Shown in pieces: positions 12,524 through 24,972 of a DNA stretch of 64,000 nt. A model generated the notes under the pieces. That model saw only the letters and a program-made list of their open reading frames with translations. It was not told the DNA's origin and did not search any database. Source of the DNA: Hirudo medicinalis (lineage: Eukaryota; Annelida; Clitellata; Hirudinida; Hirudinidae); NCBI GenBank assembly GCA_011800805.1, contig MPNW01000015.1:567350-631349 (forward strand). The letters run 5' to 3'. The translations under genes and the position numbers were made by a program. Every line of letters begins with the position of its first letter. Within the stretch, counting starts at the first letter, position 1.

Positions 12524-13116
12524 CGAATTTATTATTTATTATATCATTTTTTATTTCATAAAGCCTGTAATAATTTGGTCAAAGTTTAAACTGAATCTTA
12601 TGTTACATTTTTATTCATAGGTCGGTTTATGTATAGAGTTAGTTTCAATGCTCACAAACTTTGAGTATTCTTTAACTTTTGAAAAGTGCGCGACGCATAT
12701 TTTTGGAAATAATTCATAAACAAATAAAAGTCGATCCAAGTTGCGTAACCATCGGCCAAAGGAAGAAAATAGAAATGGTATGACATGAGTTTTAGCACCG
12801 AACTTCTGTACAGAATTTTTATAAAGCCTTACCACTTAGGTCATCCTGTTAATCCAAAGGTTTTGGGCACATGTTAATTTCTGGCGGGACGATTACATTC
12901 TTTCAGAACGGTAAACATGACATTTATTAATTTGTCTATGTTTGCACAATATTACACTTATAAAACTTTCAAACGTCAAGTTACAAACACTGTTAAAAGG
13001 ATTTAAATGCGGTTAGGTGCTCTTTTTTTTTCAAAATTTCTGATTTATATTTCCTAGGGTACTTTACGATCTTGCCGATGCTCATTATCAATGGACTACA
13101 TATTCACGAGGTAATT

Positions 13117-13145
13117 GAATAATAATAATAATAATAATAATAATA
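13117..13145. repeat. (AAT)n microsatellite
   Basis: Uninterrupted AAT triplets, about nine copies. Confidence 0.9.
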
Positions 13146-15780
13146 GTTAATTTATAATGCGCCATTTGCATAGCGTCATAGGCAGAGAATATCCATTGTT
13201 AATATTATTCCGAACCTTTGGAACCCCAAATTAAATTAACATTTGATAAATCGATATTTTTTTAGAACATTTGTAAATTTGATCGTAAACTTAGGATTCT
13301 ATCAAGAGGTGGATTTTGTTAAAAGTATTTTGATTTGATTTACCAATAAACCTTTGAACATTGAAAACATGGGAAAACCGAATATGTTTGGATCATCGAA
13401 TTGGTCAGATTTTAAATATTTTACTGGTTAAAAAACTCTTACCCGAATAATCACTCAAATATTCTTAACATTGCAGATAATATTGCTACCAGCAAATATT
13501 GAACTTCATGTTGGAAGATAACAAAGAATCCGAGAACAAAAACGGTCAAATTGCACTTGAATTTCCTCAGCATCACTGACATTGATCTTTTAGAATTTGT
13601 TAATGTGAGTTTTGATTAAGATATTTTTATCATCAAATGGATTCGAATAGTCTGAAATTAGCAATTATATGATGTCATCGATAAGGAGCACTCAATAATT
13701 TTTATTTATATGCTTTTAGTTGTCGACTGCTGTTCAAATTTCTTCTATGGAATGTTGTGAGATTCAAACACGCAGCAAAAAACACCACCTATATTAACAG
13801 AATTTCCTCCTCCGAAATCGCCTAACGCTAGCAAATGTGTTAAAGTTACAAAGGGCCTAAGGAGAAAACAATGGAATTTTTGGATAAAGATATTTAATAA
13901 CAGCAACAACAATTTTTTTTTAATTTAAAGTTAAAACTGCATTTCTTGTCTGCAAAGCTGCAAAATTGTCGATCACTTTATCGGAATCAAATTCTTTCAA
14001 CCATCTCACTCTCAAGTTGAGAGTCTCAACTAATAATTTTGCAATATCAGAAAGCTTTACCTATCCCATGGTAGATAGCAAATAATTCATTACAGTTTTA
14101 GTTTTGAAAATTTGGTGAGTTGATGCTTATATTTAACAAACATCAGAAAACCACTCCAACAAAGACGTCCTCATATTTTGTTAAGTCTCTTGTTGAGGTA
14201 ATCCTTGTAGAAGTTTCGAGGGAGGACAAGTCGTTTCTGTCGTTCACCGAGTTTTTGAAGTCTTTCTGGTGGGACGATCACATTCTTTCAGAATGGAGAA
14301 TAATTGTTCCACAGCTCTCATGATCATTAAATAATGGCTTATAACCTTTGTAGAGCTATTTAATACTCCTGGAAATCTCCGATATAGGCATATTCAGGTT
14401 TTAAGGCTTTTATTAGCCCCTTTTCAATATCATTAAGTTTATTTCCAGAACCCATCGTTAATAACTATCAGTACTTTTATCACTTAAGAAATGTATGCAC
14501 GTGAGGCCATATATTGAAAGCCTTTTTTAAATAACGAGCTTTTCTGAGTCCCGTAATAAAAAATGATATCATGAACAAGAGTTAGGGCCGCTGTCAGAAA
14601 TTTCTAGTCTCTAGGCACAACGGCCACGAGCCCCTATGTTATGCCAATATGGTAATGGAAAGCAAAAAGGGTCATGAATGTAAAATTTTAATATTTCAAA
14701 AGATTAACAAATTGCCAATCCCCTGTGCACTTTCTCCCCTATCGTCGCCATGCTGGCAGGATGTTAGAGAACCCAAATAAACATCTGTTAAAGGATGATT
14801 CAAAGATGGTCTGGGCCGCCATTTTGGATTGCCATTGTATGATTCCTCCTAACTTGTTTACTTAGAGGGGAAGCAGAATTCAGCAAAATTACCTCCCGAT
14901 TTGATGAATGTTTTTGTGGCATCCTTTGATGCTTGTTAACTTTTGAAGTAAATGAGTAAAATGACAGCCAACACGATCAACGTCATAAATAAAACATGAA
15001 TTTCAGATTAAGCCTAAATAATCCAAAACGTTTCTAGTTTCATTCGAATGGAAGCTTAGCATCTGCATTTGAAGACTTTGTAATGGAGAAAGGCCTAGAG
15101 AACAAACTCCAATTGTTGAAATATAAAGGCTTCACGGCCCAATATGTTTTGCACGTGAGCTTAGTAAAAAATTTGCAATGTATGACGCTTATGGCAAGTT
15201 TTTGATTGGAGCTTTTTGTTGTTAAATTTTTCTTGTTAATAATTGGAAGATTTCTTTTGCCAATCGTTCAAGTCATTGGTTACATTTGTTTTAAATTGAT
15301 AATGTGGTGGAAAGTTCAAATATTTTCAGTTTCTAATCTATGCAATGTTGTTAATATTCAATACATATTATTTTTTGTTTAATATTTTACTAATAACGGC
15401 ATAATTTGTAGTAGCCATATAATTTACAATTGGAAGCATTAACGATTTCATTTGCAAGCTTAAATTTGCAAGTCTAAATTATGATACGGTAAATAATAAA
15501 AAATATTTCAATGAATTCATATTTTACGAAAAAAGCATTAATCTCATTTTGAGAGCCAATGATATGAGTGGTTCCAGATCCGAAGTGTCAGTTTAAAAGA
15601 TGACCCTTGATATTTTAGAAGTCTCGTAATTCTTTGAAATTGCTATTTTCAAAGAGGCAAAATACAAGTTCGCAGAACTTTTTCATACGGACATTTTTAG
15701 ACATAAACATATCGATTGACCGGTTACTATTTTGGTAGCCGTTTTGCGTTATTGCGCCTGAGAATAAGAAATTTGTAAAA

Positions 15781-16990
15781 ATGTCCAATAAAAAATGTGA
15801 TAAAACTGACGTATCTCTTCGGATGTTATTAGAGAATCCGGAATTGCTCGAAGCACCTAGCTATGACGAACGTAAGATCATGTAATTTATTGTTATAGAT
15901 ATCTAGGTATGGATTTAACAAATTATATCAGAAATTAATTGTGATCACATCTTGCGCTATCTTTCTAATATGTATGTCATAAAAATCACTTTAAAAAAAA
16001 CTCTAAAGGAAAACTTAAACTCCAAGGCGGAGCATTGCACTTTTGCAGCGTCTTACAAGAGAAAAGATTTCATGACGGAAACCACCAAATATGACACACA
16101 GTCAGCCTTCCTGGTTCCCAACATTTGGCAGGATACCATACCACCAGAATTCCTGGATTTGTCTTCAGAACCATTTGATCACATAGACGTCAGTGCATGG
16201 CTGAACGAACAATCTAAGTTGAGAGAATCCAACATTTGCATATTGAACAACAATAATATCCAGCCCCCCCATCCTCACTACTCATACCAATGCTTTGAAG
16301 TTGATTGTGAGGCTAACATACCCCCAAACCAAGGTTGGGAAATTTCTGATTATTAATTACATTCATGAATGTTTTTCATCGATGTTTATGTCTCAATACA
16401 GACCACGACATATCCTCCTCAGCAAACCAAGATGTGTCACACTGTGAGTACACCAACTCATCATCTGGCTCGCAATCAGAATTATCTCAAAAGACTCCTG
16501 CAGTGCATGGCAAGCTCAATCTCCCCATGAAAGCAAGTAGGTGATCCTATCTAAATTTTATACTAGGGCACATTTAAAATTTTTGCTGATTCAAGTTGCA
16601 GGAGATGAATCGTTCGACCCCAGCAAGAGATCATTCACCGTTGACGAACTCAAAGTCGCACCCATCTTACCGAAATCACGAAAGGTCCAAATAAACCACA
16701 AATGTTACACGGCTATTACTTTCACTGTTGCTTGATCTATATTCTCCACCTTGCAGAATTTCGTGCCATCAGAGAAGAAGGATGACCATTATTGGACAAA
16801 GAGAATGAAGAACAATACAGCTGCAAAGAGATCCAGGGAAGCAAAAAGGATGAAAGAGAACCAAATAAGTCTGAGGACAGCTTATCTTGAGGAAGAGAAT
16901 GCCAGACTGATAAGTGAACTCAGGAGTACAATTGCAGAAAGAGATGAACTGAAGAAAAAGCTGACGGAATATGGATATATTGCTGAATGA
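15781..16990 (+). CDS. PAR-family bZIP transcription factor (HLF/DBP/TEF-like)
   Basis: Binds DNA as a dimer; vertebrate members act in circadian output and detoxification. Exons 15781-15871, 15932-16333, 16402-16536, 16602-16684 and 16757-16990 join in phase to give about 314 residues. N-terminal [11 protein letters not shown] matches the LRSLLENP start of [18 protein letters not shown] matches the conserved activation segment (QSAFLGPTLWDKTLP). [14 protein letters not shown] is the PAR region and [19 protein letters not shown] the basic region, followed by a leucine zipper ending at the stop. The second exon's acceptor (15931) is the only frame-compatible one I found but has a weak pyrimidine tract, so the residues between LLENPELL and the QSAFL segment are less certain. 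Confidence 0.92.
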
Positions 16991-17576
16991 TTTATTTCAA
17001 CTCTCACATAATTTTTTTAACAATGTAGGGAAAGTCCTATCAAGATGTAATCACTAAATTAAGTTTAGCACATTACTTGAGACAGCTGTTGACTGAATGG
17101 CCCCAACTTGATTTGAAATTTCTTGCAAAGCCTATTTTTACTTACTTCAAATGTGCTACATGAATGAGACTTCAAAATAACTGTAATGTGGAAAACAGGA
17201 TATCCTTGTCTAAATCAATTTCTTTTCTGAAATGAGTCAATTGATGTCAACTGGTGCATCCAATCATCGTGGCATGTTATTGTGATCGAGCAAATCATAA
17301 CAAATCCTACAGTTCAGCAATTACACTAATACATTCACGAGTCACAAAGCTCAGACAAATGAGAAACATGACCTAAATGAATATCAAGCTTGTCACCAAG
17401 ACATCGGTCACAATTCTCATTCACTGCAAGAAGTCAAACAAAACTCAAAAGTCAAGTCGAAAGCATGACATACATTTAACATTAGTTGTGTCAATTAAAC
17501 ACAAATAATCAGAAGATGGTGAAAACACATTCATAGTTTTTACTCATGCTTCCCTCCCTAACAACATCGACTGGAA
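16991..17576. other. Convergent 3' ends of bZIP and calnexin genes
   Basis: Both flanking genes end toward this 586-base interval, so it should hold their 3' UTRs. No further gene seen. Confidence 0.6.
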
Positions 17577-20500
17577 TCACTCTGTCTTTGCCTTTGGAGA
17601 AATTGAGGAAATGTCACTTATTATTAAAAATGAGATTAATTGAGAAGGTTGAAGCACCAACCTCTAAGTCTGCCTTTGTCCTTTTTTTAACTTTTTTCTC
17701 TCCTGATTCATAGGAACCCAATCCACTGGTGGAGTCATCCCCCCCAGTTTCAGGGACATCCTCTACAACACCAGTTTCACTTGATGCATCCTCCTCCTCT
17801 TCTTCCTCCTCATCATCGGGAGATGAGACATCTGTCTTCTTAGGATGCTCAGCTCTTGCTCCTGCCTAGTGACCATCGATTCAATGGTCAAAATCTACTA
17901 TCATCAAGTCATGCTTAAGACACTCACTTTTGGTGACGAGAAGCAACAGTATGCAACTATAAGAACGATAGGCAAAACTACGACAACTACAATGACAGCC
18001 CACAGCCACGGCCTCTCCTGTGTTGCATCGAGGACCGATTGGACGACACTGCTCTGGAAACAACAAAAATGACATGTAATACAGAGCTGAATGAACATGA
18101 ACGAGCTAGCCTTCTCATGGAGCAATACTACTAACAGTAGAGTCGTTGGATTCCTCTGTACGCTTTATGCCCCAGGTCTGAGCTGCCCAGTCATCTGCTA
18201 TGCTCTGACTTGTGGTGATGATGAAGTTATCAAATACAATATCACTCGACATAGACCACAATTCCAAGCCAATGGCAGCCTGCAAAGTGACATGAAATTG
18301 TTTTGTTCTCCCAGTCAATGACACAAAAATTTAGCATTATTGTTACTTACGATAGTTGTCATCTTGAATGGTTCTTTATCTTCAAAATAGTTTGGATTGG
18401 AGATCATCCTTGGAGACCATTTACCCTTATAATTAGAAAACAATACCCAATTAGTTAACTGAATGTTAAAGTAATCGATATCTCAATAGTAAATTTCTAA
18501 AGACTACTTTGTAATCTGGATTGTCAATCAGGGGAACCTCCCACTTTCCTTTGTACTTAGGATTTTTCACCGATGGAATTTTCCATTGTCCACAACCGGG
18601 TGCATTTTCACATTTAGGATTGCCTGTGGTCACAAATCAAAAACGCAGTTTGGAATGGACGTTATGAGAATTGTCAGTAGCATTAGGATCAATCAGCAAG
18701 CTTTTATTGCTGCTTTACTAAATTTCACAAGCAATGAGGATCACAAACTTATCAAAGGAGCTTCCCATTCTCCATCCATGTCTTCATCCCTACAGAACAA
18801 GGCTCATAGAAATAAAACTCCCTCAGTGAAATTTTAAAATTGATTAGCCTATATGAATAAATGTATGAAATAGTGAGCTCTAATTTGCCACCAGCATGAC
18901 ACTCAACATATAACTAGTAAGTAAGTACCCACAGCAGCCACATTGTTAAAAATTGGAAGATATTAGGAAAGCTATACTCAACTTACCAATCTGATGGCTT
19001 TTCAGCAGAAGGATCAGGTATGAGTTCAGGTTCATCATCCAACCATCCCTCTGGCTTCACAGCACCAACATCATCCACAAACTCTGGTTCTGATTCATCC
19101 CTGGATGCATAAATTCAAGAATTCATTCAAACAATCCTATTTTGTGTTTGTAATGTATTTTTAAAAACTCACCAGTCTTCAGGCTTTACAGCTTCAGGGT
19201 CCTTTATCCTGAACACATTAGCTTATCATTAATAGCTGGAATGCAACAAATATGAATTCAAAGACAAGACCTCTCTCTATCATCCCAATCATCAGGTTTC
19301 TTATCATCTGGATCAGTGATCTCCTTTGGAGGATTGACAGGTGGACTGCAATAATGGCATTGATGATTCAGTAAATAAAATAATATGTTACATATAAAGT
19401 TTAAAAACAAAACAAAACCAATAAATTCACGTTAATCTGAAAAACTCACGTAAAGTCCTCGAGGAGATTGCCATATGAAATTCGAGACTGGTCCACGTAT
19501 ATTTGGTAAGTGTTGTCAGGCTTCACAACTGAAAAAATAACATACCTATTTAAAAATTTTTTCATTTATTTTACTTTAATGGACAAAAATACAAACTGAA
19601 ATAATGAACATAGATACACAAATGTCCAAAAGATCTATTTGAATGGATTTAACCACACTAGCAGATAACCTGTAACTAAAATACTTCACCTTAAACCATG
19701 AATAGAGATGAAAAAGCAAGGAATTGATGGAACACTGCATAACAAATTTCAATTTAGTTTTGTTCCTGGATAAAAATTGGGTTCTCCTAATCCATTGTGC
19801 CTAAAATAAGTATACAATAGCTGTTGCAACACAAAAACTTTGAATCGTGGTCAGGACAATGACATTTCGAAATGCACCTATTTTCGAGAACATTCTCGAT
19901 TCACATTCAATGCTGAGTAGAGTGAGAACTGTCAAGTTTCTGCTATTGGTCAGAATCTTCTAGAATCTTTTAGAACTTTCTGGGACTATCCCATAGCATC
20001 CACAGAAGTATAAAAGATCAGGTAATTGAAACCAACATTTCAGTTTATTGCTGAGTACGAGAACAATGAATACTTCAGAAATAGTAACTTCTTGATCTAG
20101 ATGACATAAAGAGTTGCTTGCACCTAGCAGATACTAGGACAATTTATCGAGACAAGAGCGAAAAAGTGTGGCCCATCTATTCAAGGGTATGGGAATCATC
20201 TGTAACCCGAGTGAATGGCACCTATTCCCAGACAGTTCATCCAGAAGCCTCAAAGCCTTCTGCTTCATAATGGGAACAAGTACCCATCTCTTCCTGTGCC
20301 ATGAAGTATGGTGACTGGCTGGGAGGTTATTAGAGACTTCAAGATGGTGTCATTCCTGATGGATCTCTAAGGCGATTTCCCAAATTTTCCTTGCATTTGG
20401 GACAACTGGAACTGGCCACAATGGACCAAGTTCTCCATAGGGAAGAACCATATCAAGAGTAAGCTACCAATAGACACTCAGAAGATGCTGATGCCACCAC

Positions 20501-23500
20501 ATCATGCACATCAAGTTCATGGCTCTACACAAATAGTCAGCAGCTTTCAAGTACCTCCATGATCTCTTTCCACGGCTGTTGGAAGCAGAGGAAAAAGTTG
20601 GTATCTTCACTGGACCGCAAATAAAGATTATATAGTGTGACAAATTCGACAAGAAGCTGAAAAACTGAATAAATAACATTCCTATTTTAAAAAAAGGATG
20701 GAGAAACAGGCTTGGAAAAGTTTTGTTGCAATTGTTCATGACTTTCATGTTTCTGGACAATCACAAAGCTGAAAACTGTGATCAGCTAGTTCAGACTCAC
20801 AAAGAACAATGCCATAACTGGATGCAGAATGTCCCTAAAAATTCACATTTTGCTCATCTTGACATCTTCAGGGAGAACATGGGAGCTTACTCAGAGGAGC
20901 AAGGTGAGCACTTTTGCCAGGACATACTGGACTTCAATCATCATTATCAAGGACCATATAATGAAAACATGATGGGGGCTTCCTTGAGAAAGCCATTTGA
21001 TGTGTAATTGCAAATCTAGAAACCATTCACTATTGAAACCTTTTGAGTGGTTTTGATTTAGTGTATTTGTTGTGCAAGTGTATAATTTCTTTCTGTGTAA
21101 ATAGAAAAATTTGACTGTTGGGTCAGATCAAATGAACTCAATAAACCCTTCCCACAAAAGCATCTCAAACAAATTTTCTTTTTTAATACCATGGACAGTG
21201 GTCTACATAATGAAGAAATAAAAAATATTTGTCCAGTCTCTCAGAGTTGTCAATGACCTAGCCAATTGTGGGTTGCATTGATCCAAGAATTTGGCTCAAG
21301 TTTGGCACATAATGCTGATGATGTACTTGCTTCAAGTTGCCAGGACAGAAATAAATTTTCAGCACCAACTAAACACCAATCCTCAGTAGTTGATGCCAAA
21401 CTGCTGCCAATGTTCCAAGACAAACTACTTGAACATTAACTCCACAAACATTCTCTAAAAGCTGTTTTCCATCAGTTATATGAAATGTACTATAATGAAC
21501 CATTAAATATGAGTTTCTTGCTGATAGCTCATAAACATTTCAAATGAAAACAATCATCTAATTTATCAAGTCTGTTGTGGGTGCACTGAACTATCTATGC
21601 TAATGTAGGAGCTAGGAGCAGCAACTTCCCTTTTGTTCGTTCTAGCCCTAGTTGTGTGTTAGGTAGTGTGGATTCATTGGCGAATAAAGTAGTTGTCTGT
21701 AGCGTCTTGGTGTAATCGACTAACTGCGAGTTACAACAAAGTCCATAGCATATTTTGCTGTTTTTATAGTTGTAGTTGCACCAAAAATTAAACCTAACTT
21801 TGTTGGAGTTGAGTATGTCCTAAATAATGTTATTTTTAGCTATAATTTTTATCATGGTTTCTATATCACTAGCATCATGTGATGAAGGGTTGGAGAACAT
21901 TGTTATTAATCTTCCATTTTTTAGAAACACTCCAACATACAATATGTAGAGAAGGGCAAAATGGACAATTAGATACACAGCAGGAAATGCATGATCTAAA
22001 ATACATATTCAAATAATTTTCCTGATCCTATTCAATATTAATTTGCCAACATCAATGCTATTATTTACACCAAGTCAATGGGCATAAATGTGATTGACAA
22101 CCAAATAATACTGAGAAAAAAAATTAACATATAACAAACTAAGTTAATCATTCATGATATCACACATTAACAGAAACCTAACCCAGGGTGTATAAGTGAG
22201 TCTTCTTATCAGAAAAGTAGGCATCCAAACTTACAGTTGGCTTTTTGGCATGTTTTTCCTAAAAGAATAAAAACAATAGACCTATCAGACATCATTACAA
22301 ATAGCCAGATATTTGATATATCAGAAGTTTCAAATTTCATAAATGAATGCTAATTTATGAGTAAAGGAGATGGCTCAATAAAGCAATTGAACAGATAGAT
22401 AATATATCACACAAACAGAAATGGAACCTCATAATTCACATAACTTATAATTGAGAATTAATTCTCTTACCTCAAGCTCTCCTGTAATGGGATTTTTGTG
22501 TCTGAAGATGAAATGCAGCTGGAAGAAAATGAAATGTTTTTATTATATCCATTCGCAAGCATATAAAAGTGTCTAATGATAACCTTGTGATCATTTCCAC
22601 ACTTGTCTGGTCCAAACATAATAGTATATGGAGTTTTATCATTGAATTGATCCTAGAATTATAGAAATTAATTTAACTGATAACATTCCATAAGTTATTG
22701 AATAAAACTCAAAATAATAAACATCACAAACCAAATCAAGCTCATTAGATTTTGTCAGTAATTTGACATAAGCACCTCCACACTCTTGTCCTTCTTGAAA
22801 CTTAACTTCGTATCTGCATTATTTACAATCACCATTTAATCAACTCCCTCAATGACAGTATTTATCCAATTATTAACTCACTGAACAACAAGAGGCTGAT
22901 CTACAAACTCAAATGGTTTCTTTAAATATGATGATATTGCATGATGTTTTGCCTTGGACTAAAAATCAGACATAAAGGATAGTAAATGTGTTAGGGCAAC
23001 AATTTATACATAGGAGGTACTCAATCTAACATCTACCTTAAGAACAAGACCAAGATCACTCTTTAAACTTGATGTTGCAGGTTCTTCAACTTCCCAAATA
23101 CCTACAGATCACATGCATAATGACTGTATTATCTGATGTTTGATTTTCAATTTGCAAAACATTCCTACCATCATATTTTGCAATAGAAATTTCCAAACCA
23201 TCTTTCTTTGAACTAGATACAACCCACCTTAACATAAAAAAAACAAATATTCAGCATTTTTTCAAAAGCATGTGTTCTTGTATTCCAATTATGAGACAAA
23301 ATTTTGCAATTATGACACAATCTACCCATTAATTTCATAATGTCAGATAACATTATGTACAGAATAGTAAAACAATCCACATAAAAATATAACCCACTTT
23401 TTTCTAAAGTCAGAAAGAGATTCAAAATATTCAGAAAAGTGGACTGATTCTTTGAGTGTTGGAGGACTGTATACCAGCTATGAATTTGAAAAGCAAAGCA

Positions 23501-23766
23501 CAAAAGCTAGTACATATCAAACTTAAAAATACTTAAACTACTAACAGCATTTCAATATATAATGCATGTAAAACCTAAAATCCCTTTCAACAAGAATGAT
23601 TTACATCACATACTTTTTCCTTTGGAGGGGTAGATGCATCAGATTTAACCTCATCTTCAAACTCTTCATCTCCATTAAGACTATCATCAAAATCATCCTC
23701 ATCATTGGTAGCCCTACCAAGACAGATGAGCAAGGCTATCAGCAATGGATACAAGTAAAACCTCAT
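17577..23766 (-). CDS. CANX: Calnexin, ER membrane lectin chaperone
   Basis: Holds monoglucosylated glycoproteins in the ER during folding. Twenty exons were placed from 23766 down to 17577 with every phase consistent, giving 577 residues. A signal peptide (about residues 1-20) precedes an acidic stretch, the lectin domain ([28 protein letters not shown]), then the P domain (about 262-415) with four type-1 repeats (e.g. [10 protein letters not shown]) and four type-2 repeats (e.g. [11 protein letters not shown]). Next comes [14 protein letters not shown] and one membrane helix (about 479-501). The cytosolic tail is acidic and ends in a Lys-rich stretch plus AKTE; the Arg-rich ER-retention end of human calnexin (RKPRRE) is absent. 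Most introns are near 100-300 bp, but intron 9 (19529-22182) is 2.65 kb and full of inserted elements. Confidence 0.97.
19883..20016 (+). promoter_or_regulatory. Heat-shock-type promoter: HSE arrays plus TATA box
   Basis: Lies antisense inside calnexin intron 9. A first heat-shock element reads TTCGAGAACATTCTCGA (19884-19900). A second, longer array at 19957-19980 alternates TTC/GAA-type blocks (TTCTAGAATCTTTTAGAAC). An inverted CCAAT (ATTGG) sits at 19945-19949 and a TATA box, TATAAAAG, at 20009-20016. Spacing from the proximal HSE to the TATA box is about 30 bp, as in classical hsp genes. The first sequ ence downstream that looks protein-derived is a transposon relic from about 20104. Confidence 0.7.
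20104..21006 (+). pseudogene. Decayed transposon-type protein in calnexin intron 9
   Basis: Reading the plus strand across stops and frame changes gives, in the right order, segments of a multicopy protein I recall from cnidarian and arthropod genomes: [18 protein letters not shown], then [14 protein letters not shown] in another frame, then an FKMVSFLMD...CIWDN segment, then [11 protein letters not shown] and [12 protein letters not shown]...[11 protein letters not shown]. At least two frame shifts and several stops make it non-functional. The family is known to me only as an uncharacterised repeat-associated protein; I do not assign an enzyme class. Confidence 0.6.
21573..21738. mobile_element. 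Solo LTR with 5-bp target duplication
   Basis: A 166-bp unit starts TGTTGT and ends ACAACA (inverted ends, TG...CA) and is flanked on both sides by AAGTC (21568-21572 and 21739-21743), a 5-bp target-site duplication. An AATAAA lies inside, 20-50 bp before the end region. No internal retroelement sequence is adjacent, so this is a solo LTR of a Gypsy- or Bel/Pao-like element, left by recombination, inside calnexin intron 9. Confidence 0.75.
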
Positions 23767-24589
23767 CTTACAATAAATCTGAAAAAGATATAAAAATTGG
23801 TTATGAGGAACAGATATCAAATGATTAAGTGATGTCTGCAGTCAAAGTGGTTAATATCAATGGATGGTACTAAATTTAAGCAGATTAATAATCGTAATTT
23901 TGTACATACATCAATTAACTTTAAAAATCAAAGAATTAACTCCAAAGCTGGAAATAATAAATATTAAAGCCTTTTAACATTAAAATCAAACCCATGTCAA
24001 CCATATCCGAAAACCAATCAGACTTTAGATGTAGTTTTAGAAATACTTTTATGATTAAGCAGTATCTAGAAGAAAAGTTCAGAGATGAACCTCACCAACA
24101 ATACACAGTTCCTAATGCAAAATTGACGCTATAAATAGCAGACAGTCTACAATACGATTCAAATTTATCTAAAAAAACCACTGCAAACATGAAACCAAGG
24201 CATGGCTGTACCTTTACAACAGAAATGCTGTCACACCGCAACCTCAACGGACGTGCTCGCTCACAATTGGTCAACGAAGCCTTTGGAAAAGTGAAGTCTT
24301 TCTAATCAAAAAGATCCACAATGTAATCATTAATTGTCATCGTTAAATTTAACTAATAAATAACGCAACTTTGTTTTTTAATTACTTGATTTTTTAAATA
24401 AAAAATAATATTAATATATGTAATTGATTTACTTATGCATTGAATTAAATAATAATCTTAAATAATTTTTAAATAATAATCTTTTAAATTTTGAAAATAA
24501 TGTTACTATTTGAAACAGAATTTGCTTGATATAATTATGAAGGTTTCACAAAGCAGCTTCGAATTATAGCTGACAGTAAACGCGGATTT
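23767..24589. other. Calnexin upstream region
   Basis: AT-rich DNA upstream of the calnexin start. It would contain the calnexin promoter and 5' UTR. No further coding signal seen. Confidence 0.5.
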
Positions 24590-24972
24590 TTAAAGGGGTG
24601 TCCCCAGCATTAGACAAATAAAGCAAATAACTGTTGAAAGAAATAAAGCCCATACTAATAAAACTCTCCGAAATGTGTGCGAATCCAAGAATTTAGTATT
24701 AATAAGATTTTCAATAAGTGGACCAATAACAATCGCGAACGAACGTAGTACTCTTCGGATTAAAAGAAACACTAGACGAGCTGAGGAACAGACATGACTT
24801 GAAGAGGGCCTGGTAATGTGATTCTCTTTGATATGTGGATCACATATGGTGTAAGTCAATCGATACGCTATATCAAATGCCAAATTAAATTCTAAATCTT
24901 CCAGCCCCTCTGGCTTGTTAATAATCCGTTAACCTTCAAAATTTCGGAAAGCTCTCCAATATTTATTTTCAT
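24590..24972 (-). CDS. Small hydrophobic-tailed protein with a frame break near its start
   Basis: Not recognised. On the minus strand, ATG at 24972 opens MKINIGELSEIL and continues to about 24912. The rest of the protein, from PEGLEDLEFNLAFDIAYRL to the stop at 24590, is in the neighbouring frame. The only GT...AG excision that restores the frame would be 26 bases, too short for an ordinary intron, so a one-base indel (assembly error or mutation) is as likely. The C-terminal half is basic (LLIRRVLRS) then ends in a 20-residue hydrophobic segment next to the stop, as in tail-anchored membrane proteins. A splice-like TGTAG lies just upstream of the ATG, so a further 5' exon is possible. Confidence 0.4.

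Larger units (their letters stand above)
10847..15780. other. Gene-poor, repeat-rich interval
   Basis: About 4.9 kb with no gene I can support. It holds a reverse-transcriptase-like fragment (12308-12523), a 33-base repeat pair near 12880 and 14263, an (AAT)n run at 13117-13145, and a segment near 14650 that resembles one near 52510. Around 10985-11060 there are inverted words (TTATCGGA/TCCGAATA) that may mark a decayed DNA transposon. Confidence 0.5.

Noticed and set aside
17845..18324. Plus- and minus-strand frames other than calnexin
   Set aside because: Shadows of calnexin exons 17-19; only the minus frame with the LELWSM and membrane-helix residues is conserved.
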